From Taeniopygia guttata (Eukaryota; Chordata; Aves; Passeriformes; Estrildidae): a stretch of 64,000 bases of DNA. Positions 48,834 through 56,799 of this stretch are shown here, one piece after another. Numbering within the stretch: the first letter of the stretch is position 1; each line of letters starts with the position of its first letter. The position numbers were made by a program, and so were the translations under genes. The notes under the pieces were generated by a model that did not search any database, was not told where the DNA came from, and saw nothing but the letters and a program-made list of their open reading frames with translations. Location of the stretch: positions 152,451,001 through 152,515,000 of the forward strand of contig NC_133026.1 in the NCBI RefSeq assembly GCF_048771995.1, in the 5' to 3' direction.

Positions 48834-48885
48834 GGAATCGGCTCGGAGTACGCATACCTCTGTCACCAACTGGCTGATGGACCAG
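48834..48885 (+). other. Family-2 exon c (52 nt)
   Basis: Acceptor TTTGTGCTTTAG, donor CAG|GTTTCA. Frame 0 is open (GIGSEYAYLCHQLADGP) and leaves phase 1; frame 1 is also open. Copies at 50,111-50,162 and 51,388-51,439. Confidence 0.45.
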
Positions 48886-48959
48886 GTTTCATGCACTTGT
48901 GATCTCGCTGGAAGTATTACAGGACCCTGTGACGGAGCCTTCCGATTTTGCATTTCAAG

Positions 48960-49000
48960 GTCTCATCTGGGTAGTCCCGAGGAATGGCCGAGGAATTGCA
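48960..49000 (+). other. Family-2 exon d, possibly skipped (41 nt)
   Basis: Weak acceptor TTTCAAG, strong donor GCA|GTGAGT. Including it after exon c keeps frame but makes exon e terminate after 13 codons; skipping it joins c to e in the open frame. Copies at 50,237-50,277 and 51,514-51,554. Confidence 0.35.
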
Positions 49001-49083
49001 GTGAGTCGGGGAGGTAGGGAGGGGGAGTGAGAGTCCACTTGAGTTTCAGCAATGCCATGTCGCCTTGTCTCCATTTAACCTAG

Positions 49084-49164
49084 GTGTACCCTGCAATGAT
49101 GGCATCAGAATCCAAGCAGACCTGAAGCGTGCAGGTCAAGAACCAGGGCATTCTGAGGAGAATG
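49084..49164 (+). other. Family-2 exon e (81 nt)
   Basis: Acceptor TTTAACCTAG, donor AATG|GTGAGTAG. Only one frame is open (phase 1 in, phase 1 out: VPCNDGIRIQADLKRAGQEP and onward), which matches the phase left by exon c. Its family-1 counterpart is closed in all frames. Copies at 50,361-50,441 and 51,638-51,718. Confidence 0.5.
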
Positions 49165-49244
49165 GTGAGTAGCAGAGCTATCATGTTTTGTCCGATGTGC
49201 TGTTAAGACTGTGCACTTATGTTTGGTTTTCTTCCTGTTGGCAG

Positions 49245-49252
49245 ACCAAGAG
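49245..49252 (+). other. Family-2 segment f: microexon or start of a longer exon
   Basis: Strong acceptor CCTGTTGGCAG. Ending at AG|GTGACA gives 8 nt that return phase 1 to phase 0. Without that donor the frame from exon e stays open a further 48 codons to TAG at 49,394-49,396. Copies at +1,277 and +2,554. Confidence 0.3.
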
Positions 49253-52200
49253 GTGACAGCTGGAACTTACCAGACAGGCAGACGGCGTCCTTCTGCAGCC
49301 AACAAGGATTTGCATCCCCAGAATGCATGCAAGATAAGTCGAGGGTTACGACCCACAGAGGGGATGGAAGCGGGGTGGTGGGTTGGGACTTTCTAGAAGG
49401 GGTTTTTGTGTCTGTTTTAGAGATGGGGATGTCCAAGAAGCGTCTCCTATAGTCCACCTAAAGGGAAAGTGTTTCTTTTGATCTCAGTGCTGAGGTGCAC
49501 AGGGCAGAGCAGTTCCGGTGTGTGTCCTGTCACTTGTGTCTGATGCACTCTTGGTTGTTTGGGTCTCTTGGTCTTTGCAGACCTTCTTCTTGTGCAAACC
49601 TCTCTCTCCCTCTCCTGTCCTGTCGTTTGTCACGTCCTGTCCTGCATCACGGGTGCCTGCACGTATTTCTCCCGGAGCTGCTCTGCCCTGCTGCATAGCC
49701 TGTAATAGCCCAATTCCTGGGGACTTGAAATTTGTAATGCAGGGTGTAGTTGCGCTCTAGATTGTTTTAGGAGCTTGACATAACATGTTTGGTGCTGTTA
49801 AGTTGACCTGCAGCCATGTGACACTAGTCCTAACTTCCTTTCAGATGCAGACAGTTCAAATCAGTGGCGGAGGGCCCCAACCCTGGGGTGGTTGTTGCCA
49901 TGAGCAGGTCATTGTTTGTATTTGCAGGCAGAGCTGAAATGGTGACTGTGTTACAGCAGTGTTCTTTGCCTTTAATTTTAGGAGGTCCAGGCAGATAGCA
50001 GCAGTCAAGGCCAAGTGTCCAAGGTGAGCAGTGGACAGAAGCAGTTGGTTTTACTCGGCTTTCAGTTTTTGGTGCAACTGTAAGCATCCATCCTCATTTT
50101 TGTGCTTTAGGGAATCGGCTCGGAGTACGCATACCTCTGTCACCAACTGGCTGATGGACCAGGTTTCATGCACTTGTGATCTCGCTGGAAGTATTACAGG
50201 ACCCTGTGACGGAGCCTTCCGATTTTGCATTTCAAGGTCTCATCTGGGTAGTCCCGAGGAATGGCCGAGGAATTGCAGTGAGTCGGGGAGGTAGGGAGGG
50301 GGAGTGAGAGTCCACTTGAGTTTCAGCAATGCCATGTCGCCTTGTCTCCATTTAACCTAGGTGTACCCTGCAATGATGGCATCAGAATCCAAGCAGACCT
50401 GAAGCGTGCAGGTCAAGAACCAGGGCATTCTGAGGAGAATGGTGAGTAGCAGAGCTATCATGTTTTGTCCGATGTGCTGTTAAGACTGTGCACTTATGTT
50501 TGGTTTTCTTCCTGTTGGCAGACCAAGAGGTGACAGCTGGAACTTACCAGACAGGCAGACGGCGTCCTTCTGCAGCCAACAAGGATTTGCATCCCCAGAA
50601 TGCATGCAAGATAAGTCGAGGGTTACGACCCACAGAGGGGATGGAAGCGGGGTGGTGGGTTGGGACTTTCTAGAAGGGGTTTTTGTGTCTGTTTTAGAGA
50701 TGGGGATGTCCAAGAAGCGTCTCCTATAGTCCACCTAAAGGGAAAGTGTTTCTTTTGATCTCAGTGCTGAGGTGCACAGGGCAGAGCAGTTCCGGTGTGT
50801 GTCCTGTCACTTGTGTCTGGTGCACTCTTGGTTGTTTGGGTCTCTTGGTCTTTGCAGACCTTCTTCTTGTGCAAACCTCTCTCTCCCTCTCCTGTCCTGT
50901 CGTTTGTCACGTCCTGTCCTGCATCACGGGTGCCTGCACGTATTTCTCCCGGAGCTGCTCTGCCCTGCTGCATAGCCTGTAATAGCCCAATTCCTGGGGA
51001 CTTGAAATTTGTAATGCAGGGTGTAGTTGCGCTCTAGATTGTTTTAGGAGCTTGACATAACATGTTTGGTGCTGTTAAGTTGTCCTGCAGCCATGTGACA
51101 CTAGTCCTAACTTCCTTTCAGATGCAGACAGTTCAAATCAGTGGCGGAGGGCCCCAACCCTGGGGTGGTTGTTGCCATGAGCAGGTCATTGTTTGTATTT
51201 GCAGGCAGAGCTGAAATGGTGACTGTGTTACAGCAGTGTTCTTTGCCTTTCTTTTTAGGAGGTCCAGGCAGATAGCAGCAGTCAAGGCCAAGTGTCCAAG
51301 GTGAGCAGTGGACAGAAGCAGTTGGTTTTACTCGGCTTTCAGTTTTTGGTGCACCTGTAAGCATCCATCCTCATTTTTGTGCTTTAGGGAATCGGCTCGG
51401 AGTACGCATACCTCTGTCACCAACTGGCTGATGGACCAGGTTTCATGCACTTGTGATCTCGCTGGAAGTATTACAGGACCCTGTGACGGAGCCTTCCGAT
51501 TTTGCATTTCAAGGTCTCATCTGGGTAGTCCCGAGGAATGGCCGAGGAATTGCAGTGAGTCGGGGAGGTAGGGAGGAGGAGTGAGAGTCCACTTGAGTTT
51601 CAGCAATGCCATGTCGCCTTGTCTCCATTTAACCTAGGTGTACCCTGCAATGATGGCATCAGAATCCAAGCAGACCTGAAGCGTGCAGGTCAAGAACCAG
51701 GGCATTCTGAGGAGAATGGTGAGTAGCAGAACTATCATGTTTTGTCCGATGTGCTGTTAAGACTGTGCACTGATGTTTGGTTTTCTTCCTGTTGGCAGAC
51801 CAAGAGGTGACAGCTGGAACTTACCAGACCGGCAGACGGCATCCTTCTGCAGCCAACAGGGATTTGCATCCCCAGAATGCATGCAAGATAAGTCGAGGGT
51901 TACGACCCACAGAGGGGATGGAAGCGGGGTGGTGGGTTGGGACTTTCTAGAAGGGGTTTTTGTGTCTGTTTTAGAGATGGGGATGTCCAAGAAGCGTCTC
52001 CTATAGTCCACCTAAAGGGAAAGTGTTTCTTTTGATCTCAGTGCTGAGGTGCACAGGGCAGAGCAGTTCCGGTGTGTGTCCTGTCACTTGTGTCTGGTGC
52101 ACTCTTGGTTGTTTGGGTCTCTTGGTCTTTGCAGACCTTCTTCTTGTGCAAACCTCTCTCTCCCTCTCCTGTCCTGTCGTTTGTCACGTCCTGTCCTGCA

Positions 52201-52415
52201 TCACGGGTGCCTGCACGTATTTCTCCCAGAGCTGCTCTGCCCTGCTTCACAGCCTGCTCTAATTGCACCAGTCCTAGAGATTTGCAGTTTTGCGTGGGGC
52301 ATGTAGTTGCATTCAAGATAGTATTCCTTAATTTACACTAGATGTTTTGACTTGTTAAGTTATTAACAGGTTATTAACAAACAGCTGTTTGAATATTCTC
52401 CCAACTCTCTTTCAG

Positions 52416-52477
52416 ATGCAGATGGATTAACTCTGTGGCAGTGTGCCCTGCTGTGGTCAGGGGGTTTCCCTGAGAAG
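52416..52477 (+). other. Diverged exon a of cassette 4
   Basis: Acceptor CTCTTTCAG, donor GAGAAG|GTCAGT. Open only as phase 1 in, phase 0 out; the frame predicted from the preceding cassettes meets TAA at 52,428-52,430. Either the gene ends there or the cassette frame proposed here is wrong. Confidence 0.4.
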
Positions 52478-52555
52478 GTCAGTCATTGTTTGTGTTGGTA
52501 GGGGAAGCCTACCTGGTGACTGTGTTACAGCGCTTGTCTTTGTCTTTAATTTTAG

Positions 52556-52597
52556 GAATTCCAGGCAGCTAGGAGCAGTCAAGGCCCAGTGTGCCAG
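52556..52597 (+). other. Diverged exon b of cassette 4 (42 nt)
   Basis: Acceptor TTTAATTTTAG, donor CCAG|GTGAGCAG. Same 42-nt length as every other copy. Open in frames 0 and 1; frame 1 is continuous with the downstream cysteine-rich exon. Confidence 0.5.
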
Positions 52598-52690
52598 GTG
52601 AGCAGTGAACAGAAGCTGTTGTTCTGGCTCTTGTCTCAATTTCTGCTGCAATTCTAAGCATCCACTCTTGGTTACTTTGTTTTATTGTAG

Positions 52691-52735
52691 GCACTCATCT
52701 TGCAAGATGCCTCTGGTCCAGATATCCGAGGCCAG
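52691..52735 (+). other. Unique 3-prime exon (45 nt)
   Basis: Acceptor TTTATTGTAG, donor GGCCAG|GTGGGT. Takes the position of exon c but is not obviously related to it. Phase-symmetric; the frame feeding the next exon includes a single Cys (HSSCKMPLVQISEA). Confidence 0.45.
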
Positions 52736-52837
52736 GTGGGTGCAATTGTCAGGTCCGCGTGGGTGTACTTTTTGGTTCAGGGGGATGGTGTTTTCACAGT
52801 ATCTCAGTGTGGGTTTTTTTGCTTTGTTTTTTTGCAG

Positions 52838-52881
52838 GTGCTGTCACTGCCCTAGGTGTGTGAAGGAACAGAGGCGAGCGG
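52838..52881 (+). CDS. Cysteine-rich exon
   Basis: Acceptor TTTTTTTTGCAG, donor GCGG|GTGAGT. Only one frame is open. It reads CCHCPRCVKEQRRA, a compact Cys/His cluster that could bind a metal but is too short to assign to a zinc-finger family. Phase 2 in, phase 1 out, matching its neighbours. Confidence 0.4.
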
Positions 52882-52962
52882 GTGAGTTGGCATTTAGGCA
52901 CGGTGACTCATAGGTGTCCATTACGCAGCAGCATGTTAAGCGTGTACTTTTTCATTTTGCAG

Positions 52963-52998
52963 GTATCCTCCAGGCAGCCTGCGGAGTCAAGATTTCAG
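52963..52998 (+). CDS. 36-nt exon before the last exon
   Basis: Acceptor TTCATTTTGCAG, donor TTTCAG|GTGAGCC. Phase 1 in and out; peptide GILQAACGVKIS (first Gly split across the junction). The same-phase sequence on both sides joins without a stop. Confidence 0.4.
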
Positions 52999-53079
52999 GT
53001 GAGCCAGAGCAGCGGTGTGTAAGAGTTCCGGGGATTCCTCTTTTGGTGGGCACTAGTTCAATTTTCTGTTTTATCTTAG

Positions 53080-53201
53080 GTACTGTGAAGAGGCACGTAG
53101 CTGAAGTTTGGAGACGGCAGCACCAAAGCGGACGTAGAGACCGTGTCGCCGCCCGCATCCGACTGACATCGGATTCCATCCGGTCGTCTCGCAAAAGCTA
53201 A
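53080..53201 (+). CDS. Predicted last coding exon, basic C-terminus
   Basis: Acceptor TTTTATCTTAG. The phase-1 frame runs about 40 codons to TAA at 53,199-53,201; the other two frames stop early. The product is strongly basic (many Arg) with VKRHVAEVWRRQHQSGRRDR and ends SSRKS, suggesting nucleic-acid contact; no family recognised. No AATAAA lies close downstream; the first exon-linked one is at 55,114, so the 3-prime UTR may be spliced through the module exon at 54,850. Confidence 0.4.
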
Positions 53202-54020
53202 GTGCTGGGGCCAGTAGGTGGGAGAAGGGGCAAAACTTTTACTATCACAGGAGACAATTTGGTGTTAGCTTAGAGGAGAGGCCCATAGCGGGACGGGTCC
53301 CTCGGAAGCAAAGGGAGAGGGTTTTTCCTCAGCCTCACCAGGGTCTTTGCCAGGCAGGGCAGTTCCGATCGGTCTCCGCGTTCTCGCGAGGCTCGCGTCG
53401 GCAGCCTTCTTCGACTCTCGACGTCATCGTGGATCTTTTCACTCGCGGAGCCCGCCTTCACGTCCGGAACTGGCGCCACGGTCACCCCATAGTCATCGCT
53501 TCCTTCTCTAGGCCTACTGATCTTAGGCTTCCTCTTAAGTGCTTTGGCACTAACATCTTGAGAGGAGTTACATTTCATCATCATGTGCTAGTGCCGTAGG
53601 GCTTTCTTTCCTTTGGCATCATCAGCCCACGGCTCATCTCGGGCTAGGAATCTCGGGTCCATAAGGTGAAACTGCCAGGCAGTTTGCACTTCTGTCTGTT
53701 TCTCGTCGTCCGCGTCATAGGTCTTTGCCGCATTGCCGCGCTTTAGCGGCCTCATTCTGCGCCGTATCGGCCATAGTTTTCTCACGTACCTTCCCGGATA
53801 TCACTTATTCCGGCATCTTTACATATTTACTTTCTGGGACGAGAAGATATACACAAGATGTTCTCATCCATCGTCCTTGTCACATTTGGTAGCCATTCTC
53901 TGGGACTTCTATATGGAATGTATTAGATCCTCATCATGTGACCACAGTAGTTCTGTAGCTTCTGCTTTTTCAAAGGATATAGGGCTCAAAAATTAATATT
54001 CTTGAGATTTATGTCAAGTC
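53202..54020. other. CpG-containing spacer after the last coding exon
   Basis: On the + strand this would be 3-prime UTR or intron of the candidate gene. It contains the - strand open frame described separately. The part from 53,786 to 54,020 shows nothing recognisable. Confidence 0.4.
53267..53785 (-). pseudogene. Antisense open frame with one internal stop
   Basis: On the - strand, an ATG at 53,785 opens 65 codons, stops at TAG (53,590-53,588) and continues in the same frame from 53,584 for 104 codons to TAA (53,267). That is 173 codons broken by one stop. The N-terminal part reads as plausible protein (DADDEKQTEV, WQFHLMDPRFLARDEP, WADDAKGKK); the C-terminal part is Lys/Arg/Ser-rich. A different frame beginning ATGGCCGATACG at 53,775 suggests a frameshift near the start. 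Possibly a retroposed or decayed gene; family not recognised. Confidence 0.35.
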
Positions 54021-54670
54021 CTCAGTTATATCGTATCTCTGTCGGCTTATATTGTATGTGCTTATGTTGCGCCTGCCTATGTCGGCTTATATTGTATGTG
54101 CTTATGTTGCGCCTCCCTCTGTCGGCTTATATTGTATGTGCTTATGTTGCGCCTGCCTATGTCGGCTTGTATTGTATGTGCTTATGTTGCGCCTGCCTAT
54201 GTCGGCTTATATTGTATGTGATTATGTTGCGCCTGCCTATGTCGGCTTGTATTGTATGTGCTTATGTTGCGCCTGCCTATGTCATCTTGTATTGTATGTG
54301 CTTATGTTGCGCCTGCCTATGTCGGCTTATATTGTATGTGATTATGTTGCGCCTGCCTATGTCGGCTTATATTGTATGTGCTTATGTTGCGCCTGCCTAT
54401 GTCATCTTATATTGTATGTGATTATGTTGCGCCTGCCTATGTCATCTTGTATTGTATGTGCTTATGTTGCGCCTGCCTATGTCGGCTTATATTGTATGTG
54501 ATTATGTTGCGCCTGCCTATGTCGGCTTATATTGTATGTGCTTATGTTGCGCCTGCCTATGTCGGCTTATATTGTATGTGCTTATGTTGTATGTACCTCT
54601 ATTGGCTTATGTTGTGAGTACTCATATTGTATGTACCTACATTGGCTTATGTTGTGCGCGCCTCTGTTGT
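54021..54670 (+). repeat. 40-bp minisatellite
   Basis: Thirteen regular copies (54,061-54,580) of a 40-bp unit starting CTTATGTTGCGCCTGCC and ending TTGTATGTG, flanked by degenerate copies. Because 40 is not a multiple of 3 and the unit has no + strand stop in any frame, all three frames are open and give Tyr/Cys/Leu-rich repetitive peptides; these are not treated as genes. The decayed homologue is at 37,379. Confidence 0.95.
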
Positions 54671-54849
54671 GCAATTACGATCGGAGCTGCCCTGCTTGGG
54701 CACACAGTCAGGCTTAGGTAGAGTAGTTGTAAAACTTTGCAGTTCATCTGTCTTCTGTGGGGTTTCGGGTACAACACTGATGGGCCCAGAGTGGGTATAG
54801 CTCCTGGCTGTCAGATAGTCAGTCATTGACCGCCTCCATTGTATTGCAG

Positions 54850-54950
54850 GTTCCCGGGTCCCTACAGAATTTCCTGGAATCTACCAATTGACATCGAGGA
54901 GCCGCGGTCATAAGATGTGTCGAAGCATATCTTTCGGCGTAGTGTTTCAC
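54850..54950 (+). other. Module exon, right copy (101 nt)
   Basis: Acceptor TGTATTGCAG, canonical donor CAC|GTAAGT at 54,951. Homologous to 37,758-37,858, whose donor is lost. It lies between the coding exons and the polyadenylation exons, so it is a natural 3-prime UTR exon of the candidate gene. Confidence 0.55.
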
Positions 54951-55087
54951 GTAAGTGTCAGTAGAAGAGAGTGTGATTGTCTGTGTCTGTCTGTGAGAGT
55001 TTGCGTGAGCTTGCATCTGCAGGCGTGTCTGTGTGTCTGTGTGTGTTGAGTGGTTCTAACCTTGTGTGTATGGCCTTTGCCTTTCAG

Positions 55088-55170
55088 GTTTTTCAACTCA
55101 TTTTTAAATTTAGAATAAAAAATCCCCAGCCGGGGGGTTTTTTTTTTCCCCCCGGCTGGGTTTTTTTTTT
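55088..55170 (+). terminator. Terminal exon 1: AATAAA plus GC hairpin plus T-run
   Basis: Exon starts at 55,088; AATAAA 55,114-55,119; 13-bp perfect arms CCCAGCCGGGGGG (55,125-55,137) and CCCCCCGGCTGGG (55,148-55,160) around a T loop, then a T10 run. AATAAA indicates poly(A) cleavage; the hairpin/T-run may add pausing (inference). Confidence 0.55.
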
Positions 55171-55447
55171 CCTCGGTCCCGGCCGGTCAGCGAAGCGACG
55201 TTCATCGCCAAAGTTAGGGCGCGGACCGTCCCGGGACCGGGGTTTTCGTCAGGCAGGATGATTTTTTTGGTAGTCTCCCGGGAACCACGTTCCCGAGGAG
55301 CGTCGCGAGTGCGTGTTGTCGGCCAGGTCTTAGCCGAGCGGTTGAGATGAGAGCGAGGGTGGGTTTGTGTGTAAGCTGAAGGAGGGCTGTGTGTGTGTGT
55401 GTGTGTTGAGTGGTTCTAACCTTGTGTGTATGGCCTTTGCCTTTCAG

Positions 55448-55532
55448 GTTTTTCAACTCATTTTTAAACTTAGAATAAAAAATCCCCAGCCGGGGGGTTT
55501 TTTTTTTTTCCCCCCGGCTGGGTTTTTTTTTT
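55448..55532 (+). terminator. Terminal exon 2
   Basis: Same structure: AATAAA 55,474-55,479, arms 55,485-55,497 and 55,510-55,522, then a T-run. Confidence 0.55.
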
Positions 55533-55809
55533 CCTCGGTCCCGGCCGGTCAGCGAGGCGACGTTCATCGCCAAAGTTAGGGCGCAGACCGTCCCGGGACC
55601 GGGGTTTTTGTCAGGCAGGAGGATTTTTTTGGGAGTCTCCCGGGAACCACGTTCCCGAGGAGCGTCGCGAGTGCGTGTCGTCTGCCAGGTCTTAGCCGAG
55701 CGGTTGAGATGAGAGTGGGGGTGGGTTTGTGTGTAAGCTGAAGGAGGGCTGTGTGTGTGTTTGTGTGTTGAGTGGTTCTAACCTTGTGTGTATGGCCTTT
55801 GCCTTTCAG

Positions 55810-55894
55810 GTTTTTCAACTCATTTTTAAACTTAGAATAAAAAATCCCCAGCCGGGGGGTTTTTTTTTTTTCCCCCCGGCTGGGTTTTTTTTTT
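55810..55894 (+). terminator. Terminal exon 3
   Basis: AATAAA 55,836-55,841, arms 55,847-55,859 and 55,872-55,884, then a T-run. Confidence 0.55.
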
Positions 55895-56164
55895 CCTCGG
55901 TCCCGGCCGGTCAGCGAGGCGACGTTCATCGCCAAAGTTAGGGCGCAGACCGTCCCGGGACCGGGGTTTTCGTCAGGCAGGAGGATTTTTTGGGAGTCTC
56001 CCGGGAACCACGTTCCCCAGGAGCGTCGCGAGTGTGTGTTGTCTGCCAGGTCTTAGCTGAGCGGTTGAGATGAGAGCGAGGGTGGGTTTGTGTGTAAGCT
56101 GAAGGAGGGCTGTGTGTGTGTGTTGAGTGGTTCTAACCTTGTGTGTATGGCCTTTGCCTTTCAG

Positions 56165-56250
56165 GTTTTTCAACTCATTTTTAAACTTAGAATAAAAAAT
56201 CCCCAGCCGGGGGGTTTTTTTTTTTTTCCCCCGGCTGGGTTTTTTTTTTC
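56165..56250 (+). terminator. Terminal exon 4
   Basis: AATAAA 56,191-56,196; first arm 56,202-56,214, second arm one C shorter, then a T-run. The downstream part of this unit changes to a non-repeated flank at about 56,378. Confidence 0.5.
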
Positions 56251-56378
56251 CTCGGTCCCGGCCGGTCAGCGAGGCGACGTTCATCGCCAAAGTTAGGGCG
56301 CGGACCGTCCTGGGACCGGGGTTTTCGTCAGGCAGGAGGATTTTTCAGGAGTCTCCCGGGAACCACGTTCCCGAGGAG

Positions 56379-56799
56379 GGACGATGACTCGGGTATCACA
56401 AAGCAGTTCCTGTGAGTGTGAAGGTGAGTTTGTGTGTAACCTGAAGGGGGCGTGCAAGTTGCATGAGCGTTGCGAGCCGTTTTCGTTCCGGGTGCGTGTA
56501 ACAGTAAAAGCGTAACGGACTTTTCCGCGGCAGAGACACGGTTATATTGCGTCATTATGTATTTGGCTTGTAGTACATTGTATTGTTCTGTGTTTGAAGT
56601 TGTTCATGTCTTTTGATGTATTCTGCTGTATGTAAATTAGACTTGTACTTGTGTGCTTAGTTATGATGTATTGTTAGTTGTATTTGTGTCTGTACTAACA
56701 TTTGTATACATTGTTTCCCTGTAATTGAAATTAAAAATTAAATTAATAAAGATGAATCAGCCCTAATAATGATACCCCTTACCCCTCTGCCCCGCCCTC
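56379..56799 (+). other. AT/GT-rich flank with AATAAA
   Basis: Homologous to 38,220-38,600 in the left copy, including the TGTATTGTTCTGT-like words and AATAAA at 56,745-56,750. No gene. Confidence 0.6.

Larger units (their letters stand above)
48480..52260 (+). repeat. Family-2 exon cassette, three 1,277-bp tandem units
   Basis: Segment a starts at 48,568, 49,845 and 51,122, exactly 1,277 bp apart, with only scattered substitutions. A diverged fourth segment a begins at 52,416 (spacing 1,294). Exon order and boundaries match family 1, but sequence divergence is obvious throughout. The two families were therefore amplified separately from related single-copy ancestors. Confidence 0.95.
47172..53201 (+). 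other. Candidate subtelomeric gene with tandemly amplified internal exons
   Basis: Predicted unit: promoter (47,122-47,148), exon 1 to 47,197, ATG-bearing exon 47,422-47,542, three tandem exon cassettes from 48,568, a diverged fourth cassette from 52,416, then unique exons 52,691-52,735, 52,838-52,881, 52,963-52,998 and 53,080-53,201 (TAA). All boundaries are good or acceptable GT-AG sites and introns are mostly under 300 nt. The last three exons share one open frame with phases 2-1, 1-1 and 1-end. I recognise no protein family. It may be a young lineage-specific gene, a decayed gene or a structured long RNA; the frame through the cassettes is not settled. Confidence 0.45.
55040..56378 (+). 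repeat. Four tandem ~360-bp terminal-exon units
   Basis: Each unit has a GT-rich start, GGTTCTAACCTTGTGTGTAT, acceptor TTGCCTTTCAG, AATAAA, a GC hairpin, a T-run, then a CpG-rich part with CGGTCCCGGCCGG, TCCCGGGA and TTCCCGAGGA. Acceptor-to-acceptor spacing: 360, 362 and 355 bp. Open frames on both strands recur with the repeat and are not convincing. Confidence 0.9.

Noticed and set aside
54002..54721. Long Tyr/Cys/Leu-rich frames that look like a multi-pass membrane protein
   Set aside because: They are the three readings of a stop-free 40-bp minisatellite; the apparent membrane segments follow from TTATATTGTATGTG repeats.
55125..55170. Bacterial intrinsic terminator
   Set aside because: The shape matches, but the context is a eukaryotic terminal exon with AATAAA; recorded as a hairpin in a poly(A) region instead.
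55214..55935. 119-codon - strand frames in the ~360-bp units
   Set aside because: Recur exactly with the repeat, run through GT microsatellite (His/Thr runs) and the hairpin, and vary in length with microsatellite size.
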